This document shows, piece after piece, positions 9,081-18,085 of a DNA stretch of 64,000 bases; the first letter of the stretch is position 1, and every line of letters begins with the position of its first letter. The stretch is from Chitinophaga sp. MM2321. Lineage in GTDB: Bacteria; Bacteroidota; Bacteroidia; Chitinophagales; Chitinophagaceae. The stretch lies in NCBI RefSeq assembly GCF_964033635.1, contig NZ_OZ035533.1, positions 5,675,001 to 5,739,000 on the forward strand. The letters are read 5' to 3'. Both the position numbers and the translations under genes were made by a program. The notes below the pieces were generated by a model. It worked only from the letters and a program-made list of their open reading frames with translations. It did no database searches and was not told the DNA's origin.

Positions 9081-10133
9081 TCATTGTTTAATTAATTTCT
9101 TATATACAGCTAAATGTTGTTGAACTGTTATCTGGATATCAAAGTTTTCAATTATATACTTTTTTAACTGTTCTCCCTTCCTGACATATCCTTCTTGATC
9201 TAATAATACTTTTTTCATAGCAGGATATAAATTGTAAATATCGGCATATTCTACCTGCTCTCTTGAAAAGAATTCTGGTATACTACCAACAGGAGTACAA
9301 ATAATCGGTAGTCCGCTTGCTCCTGCTTCTAATAAACTTAATGGCAATCCTTCCCATAAGGATGGAAGCAGAAAACAATTGGACTTATTCAATAATCGAG
9401 GTATATCCTCGCTAAACCCTTTAAATAGGACTACCTCATCCAAGTTGAGTGATGATGTATATTGTCGCAAGTAATCTTTCATTTCACCCTCTCCGACCAA
9501 CCATATTTTAAACTTCAGGCCATCTTTTACCAATTTTGCTGCTGCATCAATAATAACTTTTTGATTCTTTACCTTTTCTAAACGGGCAACAGAAATAAAA
9601 ATATAGTCTTGTCCCTTAGCAATATCCAAACAATAATTTCTCGTGGGTATACCGTTAGGAATAATAGAATATTCATTTCTTTTATAAAATCTTCTATGCA
9701 TTTTCCGGGAAAACAGAATATCCATATCTCTAAATGGTCTAAGCAAAAATGTAAAACGCTCTCTTAATTTTGACCCTATATTAAAACTATGAGAAGTAAA
9801 GACAATTCTTGTCTGTGGCAAAAAAAGCTTCGTTAAGCACGCAAAGACTAAAGCATGAAACATATGCGCATGCAAAATATTATACGTTGTATTCTTTAAA
9901 CTACGGCTGAAATAATATGCTTTCAATACTAATGAATAGGGATTTCGAGTAACGTTTAATACTTCTACTTCAATATTAGTATCCTTAAAAAGTGGCATCA
10001 GGTCCAGTTGCTCATTATTCAATACGATAACTTTCTGTGGATACCCTAGGTTATTAAATGCACTGGAAATATTGTAAAGAAATTTCTCCGCTCCCCCTCG
10101 GCCTAATCCTGTAATTACATGTGTAATATTCAA
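9081..10133 (-). CDS. Glycosyltransferase family 4 (GT-B fold)
   Basis: 350 aa with the GT4 beginning MNITHVITGLGRGGAEKFLY and the C-terminal donor-binding segment EGLPLSLLEAGASGLPII, including the EX7E pair. SVARLEKVKNQKVIIDAA marks the start of the second Rossmann domain. It is a retaining sugar transferase for the surface polysaccharide repeat unit, with an unknown donor. It lies between another GT4 (8000-9070) and the beta-helix protein, all leftward with short gaps. Confidence 0.86.
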   Translation of the reverse strand: MNITHVITGLGRGGAEKFLYNISSAFNNLGYPQKVIVLNNEQLDLMPLFKDTNIEVEVLNVTRNPYSLVLKAYYFSRSLKNTTYNILHAHMFHALVFACLTKLFLPQTRIVFTSHSFNIGSKLRERFTFLLRPFRDMDILFSRKMHRRFYKRNEYSIIPNGIPTRNYCLDIAKGQDYIFISVARLEKVKNQKVIIDAAAKLVKDGLKFKIWLVGEGEMKDYLRQYTSSLNLDEVVLFKGFSEDIPRLLNKSNCFLLPSLWEGLPLSLLEAGASGLPIICTPVGSIPEFFSREQVEYADIYNLYPAMKKVLLDQEGYVRKGEQLKKYIIENFDIQITVQQHLAVYKKLIKQ

Positions 10134-10161
10134 AATATTGAATTTTATCGTATAGGTTATA

Positions 10162-11538
10162 TTAAAACTTTAAATTCGAAATAGTACCTGCCGTTTTAGT
10201 ATTACCGCTATTCTTTCCGGTAACTATTCTATCTCCCTTCACTTTAACACCGGGGAATCTCACGTCAGCAACATTCTTAAAAGAATTATTAATAAGATCC
10301 CCTACTTCATATCCGAAAACAACAGATAATTTCTTATCCGGTATGTTTGCTTGAGAAAATACATTGTCCTTTAAATTAAGAAATGATATCCATGTACTCA
10401 CCAATACCTTGCTAGTATAATCGCTTTGGGGATCAAAAACAATTGTGTTACCGGATAAAGTACTTCCCACCCTGGCCTTTTTCCAATCGCCATTCAATGA
10501 TACCAATGCTCTACTCGCCATAGGAAACACCCTCGTAAGAGAATTATGAAGCGGAATTCCCTCATTTGAGATATAGTTATTGGAAATAACTATCGGGTTA
10601 GGAGTTGCCCTATCCTTACAAGATAAAGATGTCAAAATACCAATTTCTGATCCTGTTAATTTGTTATTTGAAATGATATGACCACCAAGATCACCTTCTA
10701 TATGTATATCTCTGTCATAACCAAATATTTCATTTTTGTCTATAAGACATTCCTCATCATTAAATTCTAACACAATCCCGGCTCGCCCAAATTGTTTGGT
10801 TACAGATAAATCGTTCTTAACTACATTGTTACGAACCTGAGCTCCTTGAACATTGGATAAATAAATGCCATCACCATATTCGTCCTGATATCCTTTCTTT
10901 AAAGAAGGAAGCAAACCCCAACAATTTAGAATTTGATTATTTGTAATTTTTACATTTCTGGCTGAGGCGCTTAACGGAGCTTTAGATCTCTGGTCATTAA
11001 CCATATAAATTCCCTCCCCATAAATGTCTCTGATTGTTAAATTATAAATATTGGCGGAGGCCAAATTAAATAAGGCAACACCATAAGCATACATTCCGGG
11101 TTGATCATAGAATGGATGATTGGAAGAGTAGGGTGGGTTAAAGCCAGTAATAGAAAGGTCATGAATAGTAACATTCCCAGAAGGAGTTGTATTTCCCCTG
11201 ACAATAAAAAAGCTCAAAAACTTTTTTGAGAGTAATTTGCTCTCCCCTTTTCCCCCAGATATTTCAATAGAGAAAGGATTCTGATTATTATATTGAATTG
11301 GAGTACTTATTAAATAGGTTCCTCCCGGAAATACAATTTTTGCTTTAGAGAATTTCTTCGCTTCATCAAAACATTTTTGTATAGCTTTAGAATCATCAGA
11401 AACGCCATCCCCAATCGCACCGTAATTTCTTACATTCAATTGGTTACTATCCTTAAAATCCACAGTAGTCGCTGCAAGGCTACTTGTAAATTGCATAGTT
11501 ATTATGCAAATACTGATGACTTCAAAATATCTTTTCAT
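10162..11538 (-). CDS. Secreted right-handed beta-helix protein, pectate-lyase superfamily
   Basis: 458 aa from the ATG at 11538, giving an N-terminal signal peptide (MKRYFEVISICIITMQFTSS). A TTG nine bases upstream is in frame but overlaps the preceding stop, so I prefer the ATG. The segment LNVRNYGAIGDGVSDDSKAI, then IVFPGGTYLIS, is the hallmark of pectate-lyase-3/GH28-like beta-helix proteins, and repeated short strands with Asn ladders (NNVVKN, ISNNYIS, LSGNTIV) continue to about residue 420. Members cut or modify acidic polysaccharides in the periplasm or outside. A secreted beta-helix enzyme inside a capsule locus suggests lyase, hydrolase or epimerase action on the polymer made by the locus. 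Catalytic residues cannot be assigned. Confidence 0.78.
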   Translation of the reverse strand: MKRYFEVISICIITMQFTSSLAATTVDFKDSNQLNVRNYGAIGDGVSDDSKAIQKCFDEAKKFSKAKIVFPGGTYLISTPIQYNNQNPFSIEISGGKGESKLLSKKFLSFFIVRGNTTPSGNVTIHDLSITGFNPPYSSNHPFYDQPGMYAYGVALFNLASANIYNLTIRDIYGEGIYMVNDQRSKAPLSASARNVKITNNQILNCWGLLPSLKKGYQDEYGDGIYLSNVQGAQVRNNVVKNDLSVTKQFGRAGIVLEFNDEECLIDKNEIFGYDRDIHIEGDLGGHIISNNKLTGSEIGILTSLSCKDRATPNPIVISNNYISNEGIPLHNSLTRVFPMASRALVSLNGDWKKARVGSTLSGNTIVFDPQSDYTSKVLVSTWISFLNLKDNVFSQANIPDKKLSVVFGYEVGDLINNSFKNVADVRFPGVKVKGDRIVTGKNSGNTKTAGTISNLKF

Positions 11539-11543
11539 AATAT

Positions 11544-12377
11544 TCAATTCTTACTACCTATTGAACGAAAAAAACGCAACAACCATGCTCTGAATCTGAC
11601 CAGCCTAATTCCCCATCCACCAGCGATAAACATTCCTAACAGATAACGTGAGTCCTTTGTTTCAACAAATTTTCTGTAAAGTAAACTAGTTGTATATGCT
11701 ATATTTCTTTTCAGATTACTTTTATTATTTGTTACACTATTAAGATGTGTTCTATACTTCAATAATTTCATCGGATGATTATGAATTATTGCCCCCTGAT
11801 CCAACATTCTTAACCATAAATCGTAATCTTCAGCAGTAAAACCATATGCATATCCGCCAGTTTTCAAAAATACCTCTTTCTTAAGCATTACAGTGGGATG
11901 ACATATGCAGCATTTTAACTTCATATTACGCTTGATATCCAGGTAATTTTTATAGAAAATATAGTTAGAAGGAATTGTCATTCCTTTATCATTAATTCTC
12001 TCAAAATTAGTTCCTAAAACAACTACTTCTGGATTAGCTTGCAAATACCGCACTTGTTCTTCGAATCTATTCTTTTCTGAAATATCGTCAGCATCCATTC
12101 TCGCAATATATTTTCCATTTGACTTATCGATCCCAAAATTGAGATTATAAGGCAGTTGAGGAATACTGGTTCTGTATACCCTGATTCTTAGATCCCTCCG
12201 TTCATATTCAATCAACCTATTAAAAAAGATGTCATCGCAATTATTTGCAACTATTATAAATTCGAAGTCCGAAAACGATTGAGCAAGAATACTGTTAATT
12301 GCCTCATCCAAAAAACCATCATCTTTGTTTACCGCCATCACGCAACTTATTAGGATTGGCTCGTTATTTTTGTCCAT
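11544..12377 (-). CDS. Glycosyltransferase family 2 (GT-A fold)
   Basis: 277 aa. It opens with a GT2 nucleotide-binding domain (ISCVMAVNKDDGFLDEAINS), carries the metal-binding DxD in YIARMDADDISEKNRF (D115 to D117 region), and has GYAYGFTAEDYDLWLRM, where ED is the usual catalytic-base area. It is an inverting sugar transferase of the repeat-unit pathway, cytoplasmic and membrane-peripheral. Its stop codon lies 5 bp before the ATG of the beta-helix gene and it starts 8 bp after the polymerase gene, so translation is probably coupled. Confidence 0.87.
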   Translation of the reverse strand: MDKNNEPILISCVMAVNKDDGFLDEAINSILAQSFSDFEFIIVANNCDDIFFNRLIEYERRDLRIRVYRTSIPQLPYNLNFGIDKSNGKYIARMDADDISEKNRFEEQVRYLQANPEVVVLGTNFERINDKGMTIPSNYIFYKNYLDIKRNMKLKCCICHPTVMLKKEVFLKTGGYAYGFTAEDYDLWLRMLDQGAIIHNHPMKLLKYRTHLNSVTNNKSNLKRNIAYTTSLLYRKFVETKDSRYLLGMFIAGGWGIRLVRFRAWLLRFFRSIGSKN

Positions 12378-12385
12378 AATTGCAA

Positions 12386-13495
12386 TTAATTTTCAATAAT
12401 ACTTCTATAGGGGAGGTATCTGCTGTGAACATTTGCTTCTTTGCCATCTAAAACAAGAGACGTGTAACCTCGAAAAAATAATATTATAAACAAGAACATG
12501 TATACAATATACCTCCCATACGACTCTTTAAAATAAAGCAATAGAAGAGGATATAATATACAACTTGCATATGTGAAATATTCTATAAATCTCAACAAAA
12601 CAAGTACCTGACTAAACACGAGGTAGCAGAGAATATATATTATATAAATATTAAAAAAAACATTAAAGTATTTGTACTGTTTTTCAAAACCATTGCGTTT
12701 ATAAAAAAGAAGAACAAAGATTAACATTCTTTCTAAAAAAAGAGTCCCTAAGAGTTTGGGCTTAGATAATAGCTGATTAGTAAGATAATCAGAATACCTT
12801 GCCAACCCTCCCACACTACTTAACAAATAAGAGAACAGCTGCGACACTATATCAAACTGATATAAAATAATTGCTATCAGGAAAAAAAACATAATGAGCT
12901 TACCACTCCAACGTATGTTAATAACAAAATAGAGTGGTAGTAAAATAATAGCTGAAGTATGAAAAAGAAACGCTAAGATTACAGCTCCATAATATGCAAA
13001 AGGATTCCGATTAACTATATACTTAACAGCCCAAAAAAAAATGCTTATTGCCATTACTTGACGCAGTATACTAAAATTGCCCGAATAGCCATAAATATAG
13101 AAGCATAGAATACTGATTAACGGAAATGCGCTATATTCTTTGATTCTGGAAAAAAAGAATGATAATGAAACCGCAGCCAACCCCAAAAAAACAAATTGAT
13201 TGTTGTTAATTACTGCTTTAAATAGTGAGCACAGAAAAACAAATCCCGGCTCAAGTACATCACGGATTGCTATACTTGTTTGCCCGTAATCATACAAAGG
13301 AGCAATACCCGAAAAAAAATCATTATAATCTTTCCAATCTGGTCCTGTCTGATACCTTAAACCTGCAAACAAAACAAGAATAAAAAAAGAGCTAATTAAT
13401 CCTATGTCTTTAAGGTACGCCTGTTCCTTTGGAAGCCACACGAGATTTAAGATTCCAAATATTCCCAGAACAATAAAAATCAGCAGATACATCAT
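12386..13495 (-). CDS. EpsG/Wzy-type polysaccharide polymerase (multi-pass membrane protein)
   Basis: 369 aa with about ten hydrophobic membrane spans from residue 1 to the end. The beginning MMYLLIFIVLGIFGILNLVW, followed by FAGLRYQTGPDWKDYNDFF, is the recognisable EpsG family pattern (a conserved R followed by G.DW..Y). EpsG/Wzy proteins join lipid-linked repeat units on the periplasmic side. It is the only polymerase candidate in the locus and sits among its transferases, with Wzx three genes upstream. AT content is very high even for this locus. Family placement is confident; polymerase action is inferred from context. Confidence 0.75.
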   Translation of the reverse strand: MMYLLIFIVLGIFGILNLVWLPKEQAYLKDIGLISSFFILVLFAGLRYQTGPDWKDYNDFFSGIAPLYDYGQTSIAIRDVLEPGFVFLCSLFKAVINNNQFVFLGLAAVSLSFFFSRIKEYSAFPLISILCFYIYGYSGNFSILRQVMAISIFFWAVKYIVNRNPFAYYGAVILAFLFHTSAIILLPLYFVINIRWSGKLIMFFFLIAIILYQFDIVSQLFSYLLSSVGGLARYSDYLTNQLLSKPKLLGTLFLERMLIFVLLFYKRNGFEKQYKYFNVFFNIYIIYILCYLVFSQVLVLLRFIEYFTYASCILYPLLLLYFKESYGRYIVYMFLFIILFFRGYTSLVLDGKEANVHSRYLPYRSIIEN

Positions 13496-13510
13496 ACCAC
13501 ATAGTAATTA

Positions 13511-14620
13511 TTACACCCCATTATTATCAAGTACATCTTTTATAAAATTCAACCTTATTCTTTCCTTTACAGAATAATCAATCAACGGAATGACATTTTG
13601 TCTCGGGACTCTTCGATTATGCCACTTTTGAATAAAATCTTTTATCCTTTGAATATTTTTATCAATTGTATCTTCTGTGTTATCAATCTCTAATACAAAC
13701 TCTTGCCCAGATAAATCTGTATCATTATAAGCAAGTATTATTGGGAGGCCATATGCGCAGTACTCCCGTACCTTTAAGGGAGTAGCCTCAGACATTTTTT
13801 TACGATGTAATGCCAATGAACCTACAGCGATATCCATCTTTAGATAGAGTGCATCCAACAAGTTTTTTTGTAAATAGCCATGTTGAAAAAAATTATCTTT
13901 ACATCCCAAACTATCTGATATAGATGGGCCTACAAGGTGGAAGTCCGCTTCAATACGCTGGGACATCTGATAAAATTTATCCACTCCCTGCCATGGCATA
14001 TCAGGTGAACCTACAAATACTAACTGCGGACGTTGATTCTTACTCTTAAGAGTTTGATCGGGATAGCTATTTAAATCGAACCCGTTCCCTATAGCTATGG
14101 AAGGCTTTGCATACTTATCTCTGTAGTACTGAGTGATTTCATTTGTTACTCCTATAAATCCTCTTGCTGATTTATTCAAGTGCTCGTATCCCATTCCATG
14201 CATCAGGCGCGTTTTAAAAGAACTAACCATTTTTAGCTCTTCTTCCACAAGTGTATTATACTCAATAAAAGTCGGGTAAGCATTCAAAATTCTTATTAAC
14301 CCTGGGAAATATATCATACTTCGCAAATAAACAAAATCTGGATTATAGTCTCTTAATGCTCTTAAAACCGATGGTATAGATAGAATCTTTCTGCAATACG
14401 CTTTAAAGCCTCCTCCGAAATAGCTAGCAATTTTATTATCAAATATTTTATGCTTAATAGGAATATCAACTTTAGATATATTAACTTGTTCTGTATTGGG
14501 CATTGAAAAAATTACAACTTCATGCCCCAATTTCTCCCAATTTCCACATTGCATTACATGCTTAAGTCGAACTCCCGAATGAGCATTTAAATCAATATCA
14601 GTAATATATGCTATCCTCAT
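13511..14620 (-). CDS. Glycosyltransferase family 4-like protein
   Basis: 369 aa. The N terminus (MRIAYITDIDLNAHSGVRLK) and the C-terminal segment KMSEATPLKVREYCAYGLPIILAY fit a GT-B glycosyltransferase of the GT4 group, although the EX7E motif is relaxed. It is the first intact gene after the 1.9-kb gene-free gap that holds the epimerase remnant, so it may be transcribed from the long upstream unit or from an unseen promoter in the gap. Donor and acceptor are unknown. Confidence 0.76.
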   Translation of the reverse strand: MRIAYITDIDLNAHSGVRLKHVMQCGNWEKLGHEVVIFSMPNTEQVNISKVDIPIKHKIFDNKIASYFGGGFKAYCRKILSIPSVLRALRDYNPDFVYLRSMIYFPGLIRILNAYPTFIEYNTLVEEELKMVSSFKTRLMHGMGYEHLNKSARGFIGVTNEITQYYRDKYAKPSIAIGNGFDLNSYPDQTLKSKNQRPQLVFVGSPDMPWQGVDKFYQMSQRIEADFHLVGPSISDSLGCKDNFFQHGYLQKNLLDALYLKMDIAVGSLALHRKKMSEATPLKVREYCAYGLPIILAYNDTDLSGQEFVLEIDNTEDTIDKNIQRIKDFIQKWHNRRVPRQNVIPLIDYSVKERIRLNFIKDVLDNNGV

Positions 14621-16557
14621 ATTTTATTTATTATCGAAGGAAATCTTTCTAAAAAAACTATTATACTCCTATAAACAAATGTCTACATTATTCAATTCTT
14701 CAAAAAATGCTTAAGCATACTGCACTTTTATGAGTTTTACAGTATGGATGCCTCATCGTTTCGAACTAGTTTCTTATCCCCTCTTTGATCATCTCTAGTA
14801 GTAATCAGGTCAAAAATGAGCTTATTATGTCACTGTCTCAATCTTCCTATCCTTTTCTTTTCGCAATGTGATGTATTTTATCTTTAACCAACTGGCTTCT
14901 TTCTACATATTACCTGAATCTGTAATAGCGACGAAGTCATGACCTTCTAATTCCTATACCTTGCATGGATGAATTACAAATACTACTGGAGCAATTAAAA
15001 AATTCAATGATTTCAGGAATAATAATATCCCTTCAATTACATCCGTATTATAAAGCCGATCTAGTAGTAAATCAGATTTCTCCACCAATTTATCCTGAAG
15101 ATAAACTGAGAATATCTTTCATTTATCTATATAGGAAAATGCGTTATTCTCAATTTCTTTCGCATTGAGATCTTTTTACAGCCATCTCAGTAAGGCAAAA
15201 GAGCAGTTCCGATACATGGTCCATTAGAACACGATTGATCTCCTCCGGAATATCTCGATTGAATCTTCTTGAATCTGCCTCAATATGGGAAACTGAAATA
15301 TGCAACTTAAAAGCTACCAAAGTATTTGCAAGAATAGAGTTGGTATCTCTGTAGACAAGAATGGCATCAGGCTTCTCTTCTATAACAACCTGCTCCATTT
15401 CAAGCATCATTTCAGCTGTTTGTAATGCATGCCAATACGAATTGTAGTACATTACAATACTTTTGCATTGGATCTGCATGGTACATGCTTTATGAATTAG
15501 GGCCTAGAATATGCGTATTAATAGTTGAGCATTAACACGTCTATTTATGACGTTCATTGATTATGTAGTATAATGAATAATAAATTATCATTTATAGCTA
15601 CGAAGGTAAGAATCTTTTTTAAACCAATTAAAAAACGTCTTTGATTAAAATGTAAATATCCCGGGAGGCTAATCTTACTTAAAAAATTATGATGATATAT
15701 AGAAAACCAACATTGCCCGTGTAGGCACCACTCTATGGAATTGCTATCAGAGATAGCCTATTTTCTCCTTATCATAACCATCAGTAATTAACACTATATA
15801 TTTATATTTGATGTACTCTAGGCTTCCTCTCAGAAAATCCCTGCTTAATTTGTTCAAATAATAGTTATATCATATAGCGATACCTCCATAGATCAGTTAG
15901 CCTCCTTTTCCTTTATTTTAAATTAACGATAAATTTATATATTATAAATACAAATGACAGCTCATTTACAAATGGTTATACACTTTAAAACATTACACTA
16001 TATACTATTGCGAAATAAAAGTCGTCTTCTTAACTAATTTTTTTCGTAAAACGCTTTTCACCATTCGCAAATGGGCATTAAAGCGGCTCCTCAAATAAAT
16101 AAAATATGATACATATTCCTTGTCATCTCATAAAGAAAAGACGCCTTTGATAAATCGGAACGTCCATTTTGCTAATCAAGATTCGCAACTGTCGGCAAAG
16201 ATGATAATTGAGCAAAACCGAATATTTTCCACTCTCAATACTAAACAGGCAACACTAATAATACTCCAGCCAGCATACCCCTGAAGCGAAAAGTATCGTT
16301 TGGGTGAACATTCTAGGTGAAAATCTCATTTCTTTATACAAAACACATAACAATTTCGCTCCTGACTTTTCCACATTTTAGCCTGCATTTCACTTTATCC
16401 AATACGACTGTTACCATCTATATCTCAATCAAGTAAAATTGCAATTATGAATAATTGCAATCACTATCAACTTCTCAATATTAGAATTTCCTGCGTGAAA
16501 AAGATCGGACTAATTAATAAAATTTATAACTTCATTAATTAGTAATTGAGGTAATAT
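14621..16557. other. Gene-free, AT-rich gap inside the polysaccharide locus
   Basis: 1.9 kb between a GT4 gene and the flippase gene with no intact reading frame of credible length. The left half holds a recognisable epimerase remnant (14835-15479, listed separately). In the right half (15480-16557) all frames are broken by stops and I could recognise no family with confidence. The gap is the likely scar of deletion and decay of one or more sugar genes. Confidence 0.7.
14835..15479 (-). pseudogene. Decayed UDP-HexNAc 2-epimerase (WecB/WbpI family)
   Basis: Three collinear minus-strand fragments match the non-hydrolysing 2-epimerase family. (1) 15150-15479 encodes EKPDAILVYRDTNS, then HIEADSRRFNRDIPEEINRV, against the family HVEAGLRS.NR..PEE.NR. 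(2) Around 14960-15060 NTDVIEGILLFL and VVFVIHP match the ENTD...HPRT region. (3) 14838-14943 encodes ITDSGNM, a stop, then KEASWLK and ITLRKE, against ITDSGG.QKEA.....TLRDETEW. Several stops lie in and between the blocks, and about 40 residues are missing before block 3. Conserved glycines and catalytic-area residues are replaced, so it is not functional. Since the locus keeps WbpB/D/E-like genes, the parent may have been a WbpI-type 2-epimerase; WecB is equally possible from sequence. Confidence 0.8.
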
Positions 16558-17994
16558 TTAATCCTTTTTGAAAAATAATTTATAAAATTCAATCATTACA
16601 CGTTTATTAAACCTTAAGAAAAAGGTGGCAAAAATAACTAATGCAAGAACATCTGCTATATATACATGCACCCATTTACTCACTATGGTTTTAACAATAA
16701 TAGCAAGCAATAGACCAAGTCCAGTACTAAGAACCGTAGGTAGAAAGGAAAAAGTATAATCCCTAAAAGGAATATCAACCACGCGCTTGATAAAGACAAA
16801 CCAGTAAAGAAATAAATATAATAGGACACAAATGGCCTGTCCCACTGAAATACCCAGGATTCCCCACGATCCACCGACTATTATAAAAATCGGAATAGTT
16901 AATACCCTAAAAATTGTCCAGTTAAATCCAAGGTTTGTTTTCCCCGTTACCACTACCAACACACTAGCAGGTCCTAATAAAGAAACGACAGCCCCCCAGA
17001 CAGAAAGTATCTGCAAGGGTAATGCTGCCGAAACATATGCTTTACCAAACAGTATCAATAAAATCTCTTTTGCATATAAAGCAATTATTGCATATATAGG
17101 AAACCCTATGAGACTAACAATTTTCAGTAATTGAAGGTAACTTCTCTTGAATGCCTTTACATCATTTCTGATTCTAGCAAGAACAGGAATCCCTACATTT
17201 TGAACAAGCTGTGCGAGCAAGCTACTCGGCCTGATAAGCAATTGTTTGATTAAATTATACACACCAAGCTCTGCAGGTCCCATTAATTTCCCTATAATAA
17301 TAATATCCATCTGACTAGAGATGAAATCCAATATTTGTGCACCTGTTTGAAAAGCACCGACCTTGTAAAGCGATCTATTTTCATTAAAATTAATATAAAA
17401 TGAAACAGGATGCTTTTTAAGACTGGTAATAATATACAAAAAAGAAGAAAGGAAGGAATTAAATATAGTCGCGTAAACGAGACTATAAACACCCAAATTA
17501 TTAAATGCCAACACTACTGATAAGATTAATGATAATAATGCTGAAAAGATTTCAATAAGTGCAATTTCTTTAAACCTAAGTTCTTTCTGTTTAAATACTT
17601 TAAATTGCCTGCCAGCGGTTGCTATAACAAGATCCAAGCCCATGATAGGAATCAGAATATTCAGTATTTCAAGTTGATAAAATATACTGATTAGTGGAGT
17701 TAATAGTAATATAATAATATACAATGCGATACCAGAAAGGAGACTAATCCAATATAAACTACTATATTCTTTTTTGGTGATATTTTGTCTTGAAAAAAGA
17801 GCAACAGAAATTCCCAAATCTGTAAAGATATGCGTAAATCCTAGTACAAGGGTAACGATTGCGATCAATCCAAAGTCCGACTTAGATAAAAACCTAGTGA
17901 GAATGGACAATCTTAACAATTGCACTAACACCTGTGTCCCCATTGATACTGCAGTCCAGCTAGTGCCTGAAACGACACTCTTATTTATACTCAT
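16558..17994 (-). CDS. Polysaccharide repeat-unit flippase, Wzx/PST family (MOP superfamily)
   Basis: 478 aa with 12-14 hydrophobic spans spread along the whole length. The N-terminal VVSGTSWTAVSMGTQVLVQL and LTRFLSKSDFGLIAIVTLVLGF are characteristic of lipopolysaccharide/teichuronic exporter-type (WzxC/TuaB-like) flippases, which move undecaprenyl-linked repeat units across the inner membrane. With the EpsG-type polymerase and the Wza/Wzz-like proteins it completes a Wzx/Wzy-dependent assembly set. It is bounded downstream by the 1.9-kb gap and starts 91 bp after the GT4 stop upstream. Confidence 0.87.
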   Translation of the reverse strand: MSINKSVVSGTSWTAVSMGTQVLVQLLRLSILTRFLSKSDFGLIAIVTLVLGFTHIFTDLGISVALFSRQNITKKEYSSLYWISLLSGIALYIIILLLTPLISIFYQLEILNILIPIMGLDLVIATAGRQFKVFKQKELRFKEIALIEIFSALLSLILSVVLAFNNLGVYSLVYATIFNSFLSSFLYIITSLKKHPVSFYINFNENRSLYKVGAFQTGAQILDFISSQMDIIIIGKLMGPAELGVYNLIKQLLIRPSSLLAQLVQNVGIPVLARIRNDVKAFKRSYLQLLKIVSLIGFPIYAIIALYAKEILLILFGKAYVSAALPLQILSVWGAVVSLLGPASVLVVVTGKTNLGFNWTIFRVLTIPIFIIVGGSWGILGISVGQAICVLLYLFLYWFVFIKRVVDIPFRDYTFSFLPTVLSTGLGLLLAIIVKTIVSKWVHVYIADVLALVIFATFFLRFNKRVMIEFYKLFFKKD

Positions 17995-18085
17995 TTCTCT
18001 GTTGTTTCAGTTCCCAGGTACTGATAATTGTAAGCAAACACTTTTTATGAATAGAAAAATTAGAATTATTTGAGATAATACTATA

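Noticed and set aside
15150..15479. A 109-codon frame that could be read as an intact small protein
   Set aside because: It is one block of a longer decayed epimerase whose later parts lie downstream behind stop codons, with key family residues changed.
16020..16320. Possible IS110-type transposase remnant
   Set aside because: A few short words looked similar (for example KAFYEK) but in a frame with several stops; chance similarity cannot be excluded without a search.
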